Under the pieces are notes generated by a model. The model was not told where the DNA came from, made no database searches, and worked only from the letters and a program-made list of their open reading frames with translations. A stretch of 43,628 nucleotides of DNA from Candidatus Amulumruptor caecigallinarius (GTDB taxonomy: Bacteria > Bacteroidota > Bacteroidia > Bacteroidales > Muribaculaceae): positions 1 to 43,628 of the forward strand of contig JAMPDQ010000013.1 of the NCBI GenBank assembly GCA_023665575.1, given 5' to 3'. Positions 24,822 to 33,998 of the stretch are shown one piece after another (within the stretch, counting starts at the first letter, position 1; each line of letters begins with the position of its first letter). The position numbers and the translations under genes are program-made.

Positions 24822-27278
24822 TTACATGAACAATATGGCTGTCCGGTAGGCTGTGAAGGAAAGCAGCCATGCTATGCCTGTATTGTAGAAGATTGTGAAC
24901 GCCACATATTTCCAACTGCCGGTTTCTTTCTTTATGGCGGCCAGCGTTGCTATGCAGGGGAAATACAGCAGCACAAACACTAGGAAGGCCACCGCACTGG
25001 CCGGTGTAAAGGGCACTTCTCCGGAGATTCTTGATGGATTCTTAAGCCGTTGCGACAGCACCTCTGCATCATCCTCGCCAACATACAGCACGCCGAGAGT
25101 GGATACCACCACCTCCTTTGCTGCTGCTCCTGCAAGAAGCGACACACTCGTTTTCCAGCCGAAATCCATAGGCGACACCACCGGTTCTATAAATTTGCCT
25201 ATGCGTCCCAGAATGGAATTGCCTTGCTGATATTCTGTGGCTATCATCTCGCGAATCTGCTGCTCCGATGCATTCTCCATTGTGGAAGACGGCATTTCTT
25301 TTATTGCTGCGGCATAATATTGCTCCGGGACATCATCCACATCATAATGAGGAAAATAAGACAGTGCCCATATTATTATGGACGCTAAAAGGATAAGGCC
25401 CCCCATCTTCTTTAAATATTGCTCGGCTTTGCCCCACATATTGCGCATGGTAGCCTTGAAGGTAGGCATGCGATAGGGGGGAAGTTCCATTACAAAAGGC
25501 GTTTCGTCATGTTTCATCCATAACCGACGGATAAGACGCGCTGTGAGTATGGCCACCACCACACCCAGCAGATACAGCCCCACAAATACCCATGGACCAT
25601 ATTGCGGAAAGAAGGCTCCGACAAGCAGCACATATATCGGAATGCGTGCAGAGCAACTCATAAAGGGGTTTATGAGTATTGTGACGAGACGGCTTGTGCG
25701 ACTCTCTATTATCCTTGTTGACATTATGGCCGGAACATTGCAGCCGAATCCCATCACCAACGGAATGAACGATTTGCCGTGAAGCCCCATTTTATGCATG
25801 AGCTTATCCATTATAAATGCCACGCGGGCCATATAGCCTGAATCCTCCATAAAGGAAATGAAGGCATATAAGATAAGTATATTGGGCAAAAACACAATCA
25901 CACCCCCTACACCGCCAATCACACCGTCGAGAAGAAGATCTTTCAATGGGCCTCCGGGCATGTATTTACCCACGGATGCTGATATCAGGCTTACAATATT
26001 CTCAATCCATTCCATAGGGTAGCTCCCTATCTCAAATGTGGCCCAGAACATGAACCACATCACCACGAGAAATATCGGGAAGCCAAACAGCTTGTTTGTG
26101 ACAAAGGCATCGATAATTTTTGTGGATTTCTCATCTTTCTGCATTGAACCTTCGAGCGATTCTCGAAGTGCCCCCTGTATAAATCCGTATTTTTCGGCTG
26201 AAATGGCAGATGTCACATCTTCGTTAAGCTGGCCGGTAATTTTCTCCTCTGCCTCTGTACGCATCTTTTGCCATGCACTGATGCGAGGATGATTCTGAAG
26301 CATTTGCTCCACCTCAGGGTCTTTCTCCAGAAATTTTATAGCGAGAAATCTGGGTGAAAAGTGCGCTGAAATGCTCCTGTCTCCCTTGAATTCACTATTG
26401 AGCACCGACACTGCATCCTCAATCACAGGGCTGAGCTTCACATGAATGTGGCGTGTGTCGGGATTGGTCATCTCATACACGCCAATCACTGTGTCGAGCA
26501 GCTTGTTAAGTCCCCAGCCTGTTGATGCAATGGTTGGAACAAACGGCACTCCGAGCATCTTGCCGAGTGTGTCATAGTCAAGGTCGGCATTGCTTTTTTT
26601 CAGCTCGTCATACATGTTGAGCCCTATCACCATAGGCAAATTCATGTCAATAAGCTCTGTGGTGAGATAAAGATTACGCTCAAGATTAGAGGCCACAACC
26701 ACATTGATAATCACATCAGGGGTTTCCTCTCTGAGATATCGCATCACATATAGCTCCTCCGGCGAATATGCCGACAACGAATATGTGCCCGGGAGGTCAA
26801 CCACATTGAAGCGGTAGCCATTATATTTCAGCGTCCCTTCGCGTGCGTCAACAGTCACTCCGGCATAGTTGCCAACATGCTCGCGTGCTCCTGATATCAT
26901 GTTGAAAATAGATGTCTTGCCACAGTTGGGATTGCCGATGAGCGCGATATTGATAATCTTGTCTTGCCGCACGGTTCCCTGGCTGTGAGTATCTAAAGGG
27001 GATATCCGGTCTGATTCGGTTTTGTCAGTATTTTTGTAGGAGGCATTCCAGTCATCAAGCAGCGTCACCTCAACAAGCTCGGCTTCTGCTCTGCGCAGCG
27101 ACACTTCATAGCCCATCAGCGCATATTTCACAGGATCCTGAAGTGGGGCATTTAGAATCACACTGATTTCTCTTCCTTTCACAAACCCCATCTCCATGAC
27201 ACGCTTGCGGAAAGCCCCATGTCCCAATATTTTCGTAACAACACCGGTTTGTCCCGGCTTTAATTCAGATAATTTCAT
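24822..27278 (-). CDS. feoB: FeoA-FeoB fusion, ferrous iron transporter
   Basis: The 818-residue inner-membrane protein imports Fe2+. Residues 1-75 are a FeoA-like SH3 domain (LSELKPGQTGVVTKILGHGAFRKRVMEMGFVKG). The cytosolic G domain follows, with G1 GNPNCGKT (116-123), switch GVTVDAREG, G3 DLPG (161-164) and G4 NMYD. The membrane domain carries the two Gate repeats (CNVPAIMSTRIIE and the later GAAAKEVVVSTLGVLY). Fusion of FeoA to FeoB is usual in Bacteroidota. Stop codon TAA is the terminal triplet of an element end. A module M remnant lies in the leader. Confidence 0.95.
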   Translation of the reverse strand: MKLSELKPGQTGVVTKILGHGAFRKRVMEMGFVKGREISVILNAPLQDPVKYALMGYEVSLRRAEAELVEVTLLDDWNASYKNTDKTESDRISPLDTHSQGTVRQDKIINIALIGNPNCGKTSIFNMISGAREHVGNYAGVTVDAREGTLKYNGYRFNVVDLPGTYSLSAYSPEELYVMRYLREETPDVIINVVVASNLERNLYLTTELIDMNLPMVIGLNMYDELKKSNADLDYDTLGKMLGVPFVPTIASTGWGLNKLLDTVIGVYEMTNPDTRHIHVKLSPVIEDAVSVLNSEFKGDRSISAHFSPRFLAIKFLEKDPEVEQMLQNHPRISAWQKMRTEAEEKITGQLNEDVTSAISAEKYGFIQGALRESLEGSMQKDEKSTKIIDAFVTNKLFGFPIFLVVMWFMFWATFEIGSYPMEWIENIVSLISASVGKYMPGGPLKDLLLDGVIGGVGGVIVFLPNILILYAFISFMEDSGYMARVAFIMDKLMHKMGLHGKSFIPLVMGFGCNVPAIMSTRIIESRTSRLVTILINPFMSCSARIPIYVLLVGAFFPQYGPWVFVGLYLLGVVVAILTARLIRRLWMKHDETPFVMELPPYRMPTFKATMRNMWGKAEQYLKKMGGLILLASIIIWALSYFPHYDVDDVPEQYYAAAIKEMPSSTMENASEQQIREMIATEYQQGNSILGRIGKFIEPVVSPMDFGWKTSVSLLAGAAAKEVVVSTLGVLYVGEDDAEVLSQRLKNPSRISGEVPFTPASAVAFLVFVLLYFPCIATLAAIKKETGSWKYVAFTIFYNTGIAWLLSFTAYRTAILFM

Positions 27279-27320
27279 CGTAGTCTTTATATAAAATCCG
27301 CAGCGAAATCAGCCCAAAAA

Positions 27321-27370
27321 CTCATGTTTCGCAAGTTGCAGGCAACTTGGAAACATTAAGGTTAGAGTTG
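27321..27370. repeat. Left 50 bases of module M in the feoAB leader
   Basis: CTCATGTTTCGCAAGTTGCA then GGCAACTTGGAAACATTAAGG and TTAGAGTTG match the left end of the M copies closely. The right part is absent. It lies between the predicted promoter and the start codon. Confidence 0.65.
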
Positions 27371-27393
27371 TCATTTATTTTTCCGGAATATTG

Positions 27394-27424
27394 CAAATTT
27401 ACAACGAATGTTTCTATCCGACAA
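27394..27424 (-). promoter_or_regulatory. Promoter of feoAB
   Basis: On the minus strand TAAATTTG (27401-27394) matches the -7 consensus, with a partial -33 (TTG, 27424-27422) 20 bases upstream. The start near 27388 gives a leader of about 110 bases that includes the module M remnant. I see no Fur-box-like palindrome. Confidence 0.55.
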
Positions 27425-27460
27425 TTTCCATGCCTCAAATTACTCACTTTTGGGTATATG

Positions 27461-27492
27461 AAGAGCCCCGGATATCAGTGTCCGGGGCTCTT
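27461..27492 (-). terminator. Stem-loop between the S9 peptidase gene and feoAB
   Basis: AAGAGCCCCGGA and TCCGGGGCTCTT form a perfect 12-bp stem with an 8-base loop, 23 bases after the S9 peptidase stop. The stem itself ends in A/T; there is no long T-run. Confidence 0.75.
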
Positions 27493-27514
27493 GAAGGTTT
27501 TGATAAGGCCTGTA

Positions 27515-29608
27515 TTATTTTTTCAAATATTTGTCAAGGAAGCGGAAGAAACATCTTTGCCAGAGAATGGCGTTCTGAGGCTTTAGCACCCAATGGTTTT
27601 CATCCGGAAATACCAGCATTTCCGCCTCAAGTCCGTTCATCTTAGCGGCATTAAATGCCATCATGCCTTGTGAGGCCAAGATGCGATAGTCGAGCTCGCC
27701 AACTGTAATCAGCATCGGGGCAGTCCAATTGGTGACAAACCGATGGGGTGAGTTGGCATATGTGCGCTGTGCAATCGCATTCTCTTTGTCCCAATAGTTG
27801 CCGCCGAGATCGAAGTCGGCAAACCACATCTCTTCTGTCTCAAGATATTGGGCTTCCACATTGAATATGCCTGCGTGTGCTACGAGTGCGGCATATCGGC
27901 CATCGTTATGGCCCGCAAGCCAGTATACAGAGAATCCGCCATAGCTTGCGCCGATTGCTCCAACGTGGTCGGCATCAACATAGGGGCGTGCTTTGATATA
28001 ATCGGTGGCAGCATAATAGTCTTGCATGTTCTGACCGCCGTAGTCGCCGGATATCTGTCGGTTCCATTCTTCTCCAAATCCGGGCACACCATGACGGTTG
28101 GGCGCTATCACCACGTATCCGTGGGCTGCCATAATCATGAAATTCCAGCGATAGCTCCAGAACTGGCTCACTGCCTGCTGCGGACCGCCCTGACAATAGA
28201 GAATGGCAGGATATTTTTTGTTAGGGTCGAAATCGGGAGGAAGGATTTCCCAGCATGTCATTTGTTTCCCATCTGTGGTGGGCACTTTAACTTTCTTCAC
28301 TTCCCCGAGTTTGAGCTGTCCGAGAAGATCGGTGTTGACATTGGAAAGCTGTTTCACATCTCCCTTCTTTACCATGCAGATTTCGTTAGGCACGCGCATG
28401 GAGTGACGAAGCACCACTGCCTCGTTGTCATTAACGGGTGACACACCTCCGAAGTCGGCCTGCTCGATTGCCACAGTGTCGATGGCGCATGTGTTGACAT
28501 CAATTTTAAACACAGGCTCAACCCCCTCATAATATCCGGCAAACCAGATGCTTTTGCCATTGGGCGACCATGCTATCTGCTCGGGCCAGTAATCCCAATT
28601 GGCGGTGAGGTCTTTTTTTTCGCCGCTTTTCATGTTCATCACCATCAGGCGTTTTTTGTCGCTTTCGTATTTGGGTGTGGCCATGGAGAGCCATGCGAGT
28701 GTGGTGCCGTCGGGCGAGAACACCGGATCTGTGTCATAACCGGGCATTCCTTCAGTCAGCAATGTGGTTTTGCCGCTTGCCATGTCGTAGAGATATAGAT
28801 TGCTGTCGGTGGAGAAGGCATAATCCTTGCCCGCTAACTTGCGCGACACATATACAAGCTGTTTGCCATCGGGGCTCCATGCAAATGATTCAGCTCCGCC
28901 AAAGGGGCGCATCGGACATTCAAAGGGTTCTCCCTCCATAATGTCTTTCCCTTGCTCTATTTCTGCACCGAATTCAGCCACAAAAGGATGAGGAATTTTT
29001 GTCACCCATTCATCCCAATGCTTATACATCAAATCATCAACCACGCGTCCGGTGGTTTTGGGAAGGTCTTTAAACAGTTCTTCATCCTTCTTGTTGTAAT
29101 CTTCTATGGCACTGGCATAAACAATATTCGAGCCATCAGGAGAAATTTTGAATGATTCTACTCCTGTTTTCACCCTTGAATGTCTTTTTTCGCCGGAACC
29201 ATCAGGCTTGATGCTGAAAATCTGACTATTGTCTGTTTCTTCATCATGACGCAGGAATGCGATCCTTTCCCCGTTTTCAATCCATTGAAGATTTGATTCT
29301 GATGAAGCAGTTTTTGTGAGTCGCTTCATATCGCCTCCGGTGGCCGGAATCAGATAAATTTCAGAATTTCCTTTGTTTTCTTCAATGCTTTCGTAAGTGA
29401 GGGTGAATGCAATTGTTTTCCCGTCGGGACTCACCACGGCTTCAGAAATTCTTCCGAATGCTTCAAGCACTTCAGGTGTCAGCATGCCGTTCTCAACCTT
29501 GATTTCAGGCTTTTCAATGATTTTGCTTTCTTTCTCTCCTCCCGAGCCGCAGGCTCCGAGTGTAAGTGGCAGCAACATCGCGCACATTTTAATACTGCTT
29601 GTTTTCAT
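27515..29608 (-). CDS. S9-family serine peptidase (dipeptidyl/acylaminoacyl peptidase), lipoprotein
   Basis: The product is 697 residues. A lipoprotein signal (LLPLTLGACGSGG, Cys20) is followed by a WD40-like beta-propeller with repeated SPDG motifs (about 50-410), then an alpha/beta-hydrolase. The catalytic triad is Ser555 in GASYGG, Asp640 in GELDYR and His672 in DENHW. This architecture trims short peptides or acyl-amino acids in the periplasm or at the surface. It is the last gene of the uvrB-ygiQ-S9 operon, 12 bases after ygiQ. Confidence 0.92.
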   Translation of the reverse strand: MKTSSIKMCAMLLPLTLGACGSGGEKESKIIEKPEIKVENGMLTPEVLEAFGRISEAVVSPDGKTIAFTLTYESIEENKGNSEIYLIPATGGDMKRLTKTASSESNLQWIENGERIAFLRHDEETDNSQIFSIKPDGSGEKRHSRVKTGVESFKISPDGSNIVYASAIEDYNKKDEELFKDLPKTTGRVVDDLMYKHWDEWVTKIPHPFVAEFGAEIEQGKDIMEGEPFECPMRPFGGAESFAWSPDGKQLVYVSRKLAGKDYAFSTDSNLYLYDMASGKTTLLTEGMPGYDTDPVFSPDGTTLAWLSMATPKYESDKKRLMVMNMKSGEKKDLTANWDYWPEQIAWSPNGKSIWFAGYYEGVEPVFKIDVNTCAIDTVAIEQADFGGVSPVNDNEAVVLRHSMRVPNEICMVKKGDVKQLSNVNTDLLGQLKLGEVKKVKVPTTDGKQMTCWEILPPDFDPNKKYPAILYCQGGPQQAVSQFWSYRWNFMIMAAHGYVVIAPNRHGVPGFGEEWNRQISGDYGGQNMQDYYAATDYIKARPYVDADHVGAIGASYGGFSVYWLAGHNDGRYAALVAHAGIFNVEAQYLETEEMWFADFDLGGNYWDKENAIAQRTYANSPHRFVTNWTAPMLITVGELDYRILASQGMMAFNAAKMNGLEAEMLVFPDENHWVLKPQNAILWQRCFFRFLDKYLKK

Positions 29609-29620
29609 GATTAATTTAAG

Positions 29621-31465
29621 TTATCTCTGTTTTTTTGTTTTCTGAGGTTTTGCCGGATATAGCGCGTTAATCAAATCGGGGCGATGCATTTTGCGAAGCT
29701 CTGTGATTATGTTTTGCCGGCATTCGGGCTTCCACCAGAAGAAGAACTGCCGCTGGGCGAGTTTTTGCTTCTCGCTTCTTGCAGTGTATATCTTTTCTCC
29801 GGTGTATGGATGATATCCGGTGTAATATATCTCCGTGGCCAATGTCATGGGGGTTGGGGTGAAGTCTTGCACTTGTTCTAGCTGGAAATTCAAATCTTTG
29901 GTGATTGCCGCCAATTCCGCCATGTCGCATTCCCGACAACCGGGGTGTGACGAGATGAAATAGGGGATGAGTTGCTGACGCAGTCCCTCCTCTTTGTTCA
30001 CACGGTCGAATATGCGCTTGAATTCCCGGAAAAGGTTGAATCCGGGCTTGCGCATCACATTCAGCACTATTTCGGATGTGTGTTCCGGTGCCACCTTGAG
30101 TCGTCCGCTCACATGTCGTGAAATCAGCTCGCGAATGTATCTGCGGTTGACTTTGTCAGTTTCTTCATTGCCTGACGGGGCCATTGAAAGATCATAACGC
30201 ACACCACTGCCTATGAATGATTTTTTCACTCCGGGCAATGCGTCAACAGCATGATACACATCAAGAAGCCTGCTATGGTCGTTGTCAAGATTCCGACATG
30301 GCTTGGGATGCAGGCAGGATGGCCTTACACATTTACGACAAATGTCTCGGTTGCGTCCTCCCATGGAATACATGTTTGCCGAGGGTCCGCCAAGATCGGA
30401 GATATATCCTTTGAAATCCGACATCTCTGTGACTTGCCTTGCTTCTCTAAGTATTGAATTCTTTGATCTGGAGGCAATAAATTTTCCCTGGTGGGCGGAT
30501 ATCGTGCAGAATGCGCAGCCTCCGAAGCATCCGCGGTGCATGTTCACACTATGGCGTATCATTTCATAGGCCGGAATAATTTTTCCTTTGTATCGCGGAT
30601 GCGGTGTGCGGGTATAGGGCAAATCGAAAGATGCGTCTATTTCTTCGGTTGTCATGGGCGCATTCATCGGATTTATTTTCACCATTTTTCCCTTTGCACT
30701 CTGCCAAATCACAGCTCCCTCATATTTGTTTGATTCCTCTTCTACATGGCGAAAATTCTGAGCCTGAAGCTTTTTATTGGTAAGACAGTCTTCAAAACTG
30801 TGAAGCACAATGTCGCCCGGCTCGGGCACTTCCCGGCTGATGAAAGCCGTCTGTTTCACATTTGTAATTGTGCGAATGTCTTCTCCGGCTTCTATTCGCC
30901 GTGTGAGCTCCAACATTGGCTTCTCTCCCATGCCATACACTATCATATCTGCCGGAGAATCCAGGAGAATCGAGGGGCGCAGCCGGTCTTCCCAATAGTC
31001 GTAATGTGCCACTCTTCTCAGCGAGGCCTCTATGCCGCCGGCAATAACGGGAATGTCGGGGTAAAGCTCTTTCAGAATCGCGGAATATACAATTGTGGGC
31101 ATGTCGGGCCGCATGCCATGCTTTCCGCCGGCTGTATATGCATCGTCATGACGCAGTCGCCGATTGGCGGTGTAATGGTTCACCATCGAATCCATTGCTC
31201 CGGCAGATACACCGAAATATAGTCTCGGTTTCCCTAATTTCTTAAAATCACGCAAGTCATCGCGCCAGTTGGGCTGCGGCACTATTGCCACCCGATATCC
31301 AACTTTCTGAAGAGTGCGGCCAATTACGGCCGCCGCGAAAGAGGGATGATCTACATATGAATCTCCGGAGAAAATGATTATGTCAGCCTGCTCCCATCCC
31401 AAAGCATCCATTTCTGCCTTGCTTGTGGGAAGATACCTCCCGGTGTCGTGGAATTTACTGCTCAT
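29621..31465 (-). CDS. YgiQ-family radical SAM protein
   Basis: From the ATG at 31465 (MSSKFHDTGRYLPTSKAEMD) it has 614 residues; a longer start eight codons upstream lies deep in uvrB. The N-terminal cobalamin-binding-like domain (ADIIIFSGDSYVDHPSFAAAVIGRTL) precedes a radical SAM core with CFGGCAFC in HRGCFGGCAFCTISAHQGK, a spaced cysteine variant (CxxxCxxC) binding the 4Fe-4S cluster. The DUF3362-type C-terminus contains QVQDFTPTPMTLATEIYYTG. The substrate is unknown. The start overlaps the uvrB stop by 11 bases. Confidence 0.92.
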   Translation of the reverse strand: MSSKFHDTGRYLPTSKAEMDALGWEQADIIIFSGDSYVDHPSFAAAVIGRTLQKVGYRVAIVPQPNWRDDLRDFKKLGKPRLYFGVSAGAMDSMVNHYTANRRLRHDDAYTAGGKHGMRPDMPTIVYSAILKELYPDIPVIAGGIEASLRRVAHYDYWEDRLRPSILLDSPADMIVYGMGEKPMLELTRRIEAGEDIRTITNVKQTAFISREVPEPGDIVLHSFEDCLTNKKLQAQNFRHVEEESNKYEGAVIWQSAKGKMVKINPMNAPMTTEEIDASFDLPYTRTPHPRYKGKIIPAYEMIRHSVNMHRGCFGGCAFCTISAHQGKFIASRSKNSILREARQVTEMSDFKGYISDLGGPSANMYSMGGRNRDICRKCVRPSCLHPKPCRNLDNDHSRLLDVYHAVDALPGVKKSFIGSGVRYDLSMAPSGNEETDKVNRRYIRELISRHVSGRLKVAPEHTSEIVLNVMRKPGFNLFREFKRIFDRVNKEEGLRQQLIPYFISSHPGCRECDMAELAAITKDLNFQLEQVQDFTPTPMTLATEIYYTGYHPYTGEKIYTARSEKQKLAQRQFFFWWKPECRQNIITELRKMHRPDLINALYPAKPQKTKKQR

Positions 31466-33569
31466 TTGCCGGCTCTTTTGATTGTGCATATTCCTGCAGT
31501 TTAATCAGCTCATCGCGTAGTTGTGCGGCTTCGATGAAGTCTGTTCGCTTCGCAGCGGCCACCATTTCGGATTTAAGCTTATCAATACGGGAGTGAATCT
31601 CATTGATGTCCATATAGCTGATCACGGGATCAGCCACAAGCCCCTCGACATGTTCCTCCTCGATGTAGGGGCGTCCCTGGGCGTTTCGGATATCTCGGCC
31701 GGCAGTATGTGCGGCAGCTTTTGAGCTGTCCTTGCGCCCGGATGTTCCCCGGCTACGATCCTCACTTTTGCCGTAAAGTTCTGTAAGATCGTTGCCGATG
31801 CGTTTCACAATCTGTGTGGGCACAATTCCATGCTCCTCATTATATGAAATCTGCTTTTTGCGTCGGCGTTCGGTTTCGTTGATGGTGCGCTGCATGGAAT
31901 CTGTGATTTTATCGGCATACATTATCACTTTGCCATGCACATTTCGTGCGGCGCGACCGGCTGTCTGAGTAAGCGAACGGTGATTGCGCAGGAAGCCCTC
32001 TTTGTCAGCATCAAGAATTGCCACCAGGCTCACCTGTGGAAGGTCAAGTCCCTCGCGAAGAAGATTCACACCAATAAGCACATCATATTTTCCGTTCTGA
32101 AGGTCTTCAAGAATCTGAATTCTTTCAAGTGTGTCAACATCGCTGTGGATGTATGCACTGTTTATTCCCCATTTCAAAAGATGGGCGTTGAGCTCTTCGG
32201 CCATTCTCTTTGTGAGTGTCGTTACGAGCGTGCGCTCTCCGGCTTCGATGCGCTCTCTGATTTGCTCCATAAGGTCATCAATCTGATGTAGGGTGGGGCG
32301 AATCTCTATCTCCGGGTCAAGAAGCCCGGTGGGGCGAATCACCTGCTCTACGAAGATTCCCTCCGTCTGTTGCAATTCGTAGTCGCCGGGTGTGGCACTA
32401 ACATATATCACCTGTGGAGTCATACGCTCGAACTCCTCAAATTTAAGCGGCCTGTTGTCAATAGCGGCCGGCAAACGGAATCCATATTCCACAAGATTGG
32501 TTTTTCTGGAAAGGTCGCCGCCATACATGCCGCGAATCTGCGGAAGTGTCACATGACTCTCATCAATGATGGTTATGAAATCATCAGGAAAATAATCAAG
32601 CAGACAGAAAGGCCGCATTCCCGGCTCACGGCCATCGAAATAGCGCGAATAATTCTCTATGCCGCTGCAATGACCAAGCTCTTTGATCATTTCCAAATCG
32701 TAGGTGACACGCTCTCTGAGCCTCTCGGCCTCAAGTATGCGCCCCTCTTTACGGAAGAATTCACATTGGGCGCCCAAATCAAGCGCAATCTGATCCACAG
32801 CTTTTGCAGCCCTCTCTTTTGATGTGACAAAAATGTTGGCCGGATAAATGTTGAATCCTTCAAGGCGGCTGAGCACTGCTCCGGATTCGGGGTCGATTGT
32901 CTGAATTGATTCTATCTCGTCTCCCCAGAATATCACACGGAGCTGAATTGCCTCAAACGAAAGCATTATGTCAACCGTGTCACCACGCACCCGGAAGTTG
33001 CCTGCATTCAATTCTGTCTCTGTGCGGCTGTAAAGCGAGTCTACAAGTTTGCGCAGAAACGCGTTGCGCGAAATCCGGCTGCCAACTTTCACATTCACCA
33101 CTGTTTGGCGAAAATCCTCCGGATTGCCCATTCCGTAGATGCAGCTTACGCTCGACACCACAACAACATCTCTGCGGCCTGACATCAATGCAGCGGCTGT
33201 TGAAAGTCTCAGCTTGTCTATCTGCTCATTGATCATCAAGTCTTTCTCTATATATTTGTCGGATCCGGGAATATAGGCTTCCGGCTGATAATAGTCGTAA
33301 TAACTCACGAAATATTGCACGGAATTTTCCGGAAAGAAATTCTTGAATTCAGAATATAGTTGGGCTGCAAGTGTTTTGTTATGGGAAAGAATCAGCGCGG
33401 GGCGTTTCACCTGCTGTATCACATTGGCCATGGTAAATGTTTTTCCGCTACCGGTTACACCAAGCAGTGTCTGATGTTTCTGGCCGTTGTTCACACCTTC
33501 CACAAGCTCGGCTATCGCCTCGGGTTGGTCGCCTGTAGGTTTGTATTCTGATGAAAGTTTAAAATCCAT
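31455..33569 (-). CDS. uvrB: Excinuclease ABC subunit B
   Basis: DNA-damage verification helicase of nucleotide excision repair, 704 residues. It has Walker A GVTGSGKT (37-44), the beta-hairpin region YYDYYQPEAYIPGSDKYIEKD, the DEAD-type box DESH (IIDESHVTLPQ), helicase motif VI QTAGRAARN, and a C-terminal UVR motif (SRIDKLKSEMVAAAKRTDFIEAAQLRDEL) for UvrC. It leads an operon with ygiQ and the S9 peptidase. Element E12 begins only nine bases upstream of the ATG, so any promoter of its own must lie inside the repeat. Confidence 0.97.
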   Translation of the reverse strand: MDFKLSSEYKPTGDQPEAIAELVEGVNNGQKHQTLLGVTGSGKTFTMANVIQQVKRPALILSHNKTLAAQLYSEFKNFFPENSVQYFVSYYDYYQPEAYIPGSDKYIEKDLMINEQIDKLRLSTAAALMSGRRDVVVVSSVSCIYGMGNPEDFRQTVVNVKVGSRISRNAFLRKLVDSLYSRTETELNAGNFRVRGDTVDIMLSFEAIQLRVIFWGDEIESIQTIDPESGAVLSRLEGFNIYPANIFVTSKERAAKAVDQIALDLGAQCEFFRKEGRILEAERLRERVTYDLEMIKELGHCSGIENYSRYFDGREPGMRPFCLLDYFPDDFITIIDESHVTLPQIRGMYGGDLSRKTNLVEYGFRLPAAIDNRPLKFEEFERMTPQVIYVSATPGDYELQQTEGIFVEQVIRPTGLLDPEIEIRPTLHQIDDLMEQIRERIEAGERTLVTTLTKRMAEELNAHLLKWGINSAYIHSDVDTLERIQILEDLQNGKYDVLIGVNLLREGLDLPQVSLVAILDADKEGFLRNHRSLTQTAGRAARNVHGKVIMYADKITDSMQRTINETERRRKKQISYNEEHGIVPTQIVKRIGNDLTELYGKSEDRSRGTSGRKDSSKAAAHTAGRDIRNAQGRPYIEEEHVEGLVADPVISYMDINEIHSRIDKLKSEMVAAAKRTDFIEAAQLRDELIKLQEYAQSKEPANEQ

Positions 33570-33578
33570 GTATTATCT

Positions 33579-33998
33579 TAGGCTCCATTCTCCAAAAAAT
33601 GTTAAAGCAGGCCGGTCGATGCCAATATTTCTTTATCAGAATGAAGCATTAATTTAAATTTGTAATTCAACTTCCTTAAGTTTGCAACTTGCGAAAAGCA
33701 AGGAGGTTAGAGGTTAGAGGTTATTTTTTAGCAATTAACATTGCTATCTTATAATGGATATTTCACTAACCTTCCTAACTACCTAACTCTAATCTTCAAG
33801 GTTTCAAGTTGCTTGCAACTTGCGAAACTTGAGTTTGTAAAATTATTCTGCTTTTAAATTTACCTCTGTCTCGCAAATTTGGGCATCTTTATCCCTTTGA
33901 TTCAGTCATATGGCTCACTATATTCCTTCATCTGCAAGAATAAATCCGCGCCAAATTTTCGCCCCCTGCTTTAACATTTTTTGGGGGAATGGAGCCTT
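33579..33998. mobile_element. Element E12: B-type element carrying module M, filling the gap upstream of uvrB
   Basis: Both B termini are present: TAGGCTCCATTCTCCAAAAA then ATGTTAAAGCAG, and CTGCTTTAACATTTTTTGGG then GGAATGGAGCCTTA. Module M interrupts the left interior. The core hairpin is degenerate (catatggctcactatatt). The right-hand TA forms part of the stop codon of the secreted-protein gene upstream; the left end is nine bases from the uvrB ATG. The whole intergenic region is therefore this one element. Confidence 0.87.
33666..33833. mobile_element. Module M inserted in E12, inverted, with a 7-bp target duplication
   Basis: The module runs TTCAACTTCCTTAAGTTTGC to TTGCAACTTGCGAAACTTGAG and is flanked by TTTGTAA at 33659-33665 and 33834-33840. 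The same position in E9 (22873-22890) is uninterrupted with only one copy of that heptamer, a clean empty site. Confidence 0.85.
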
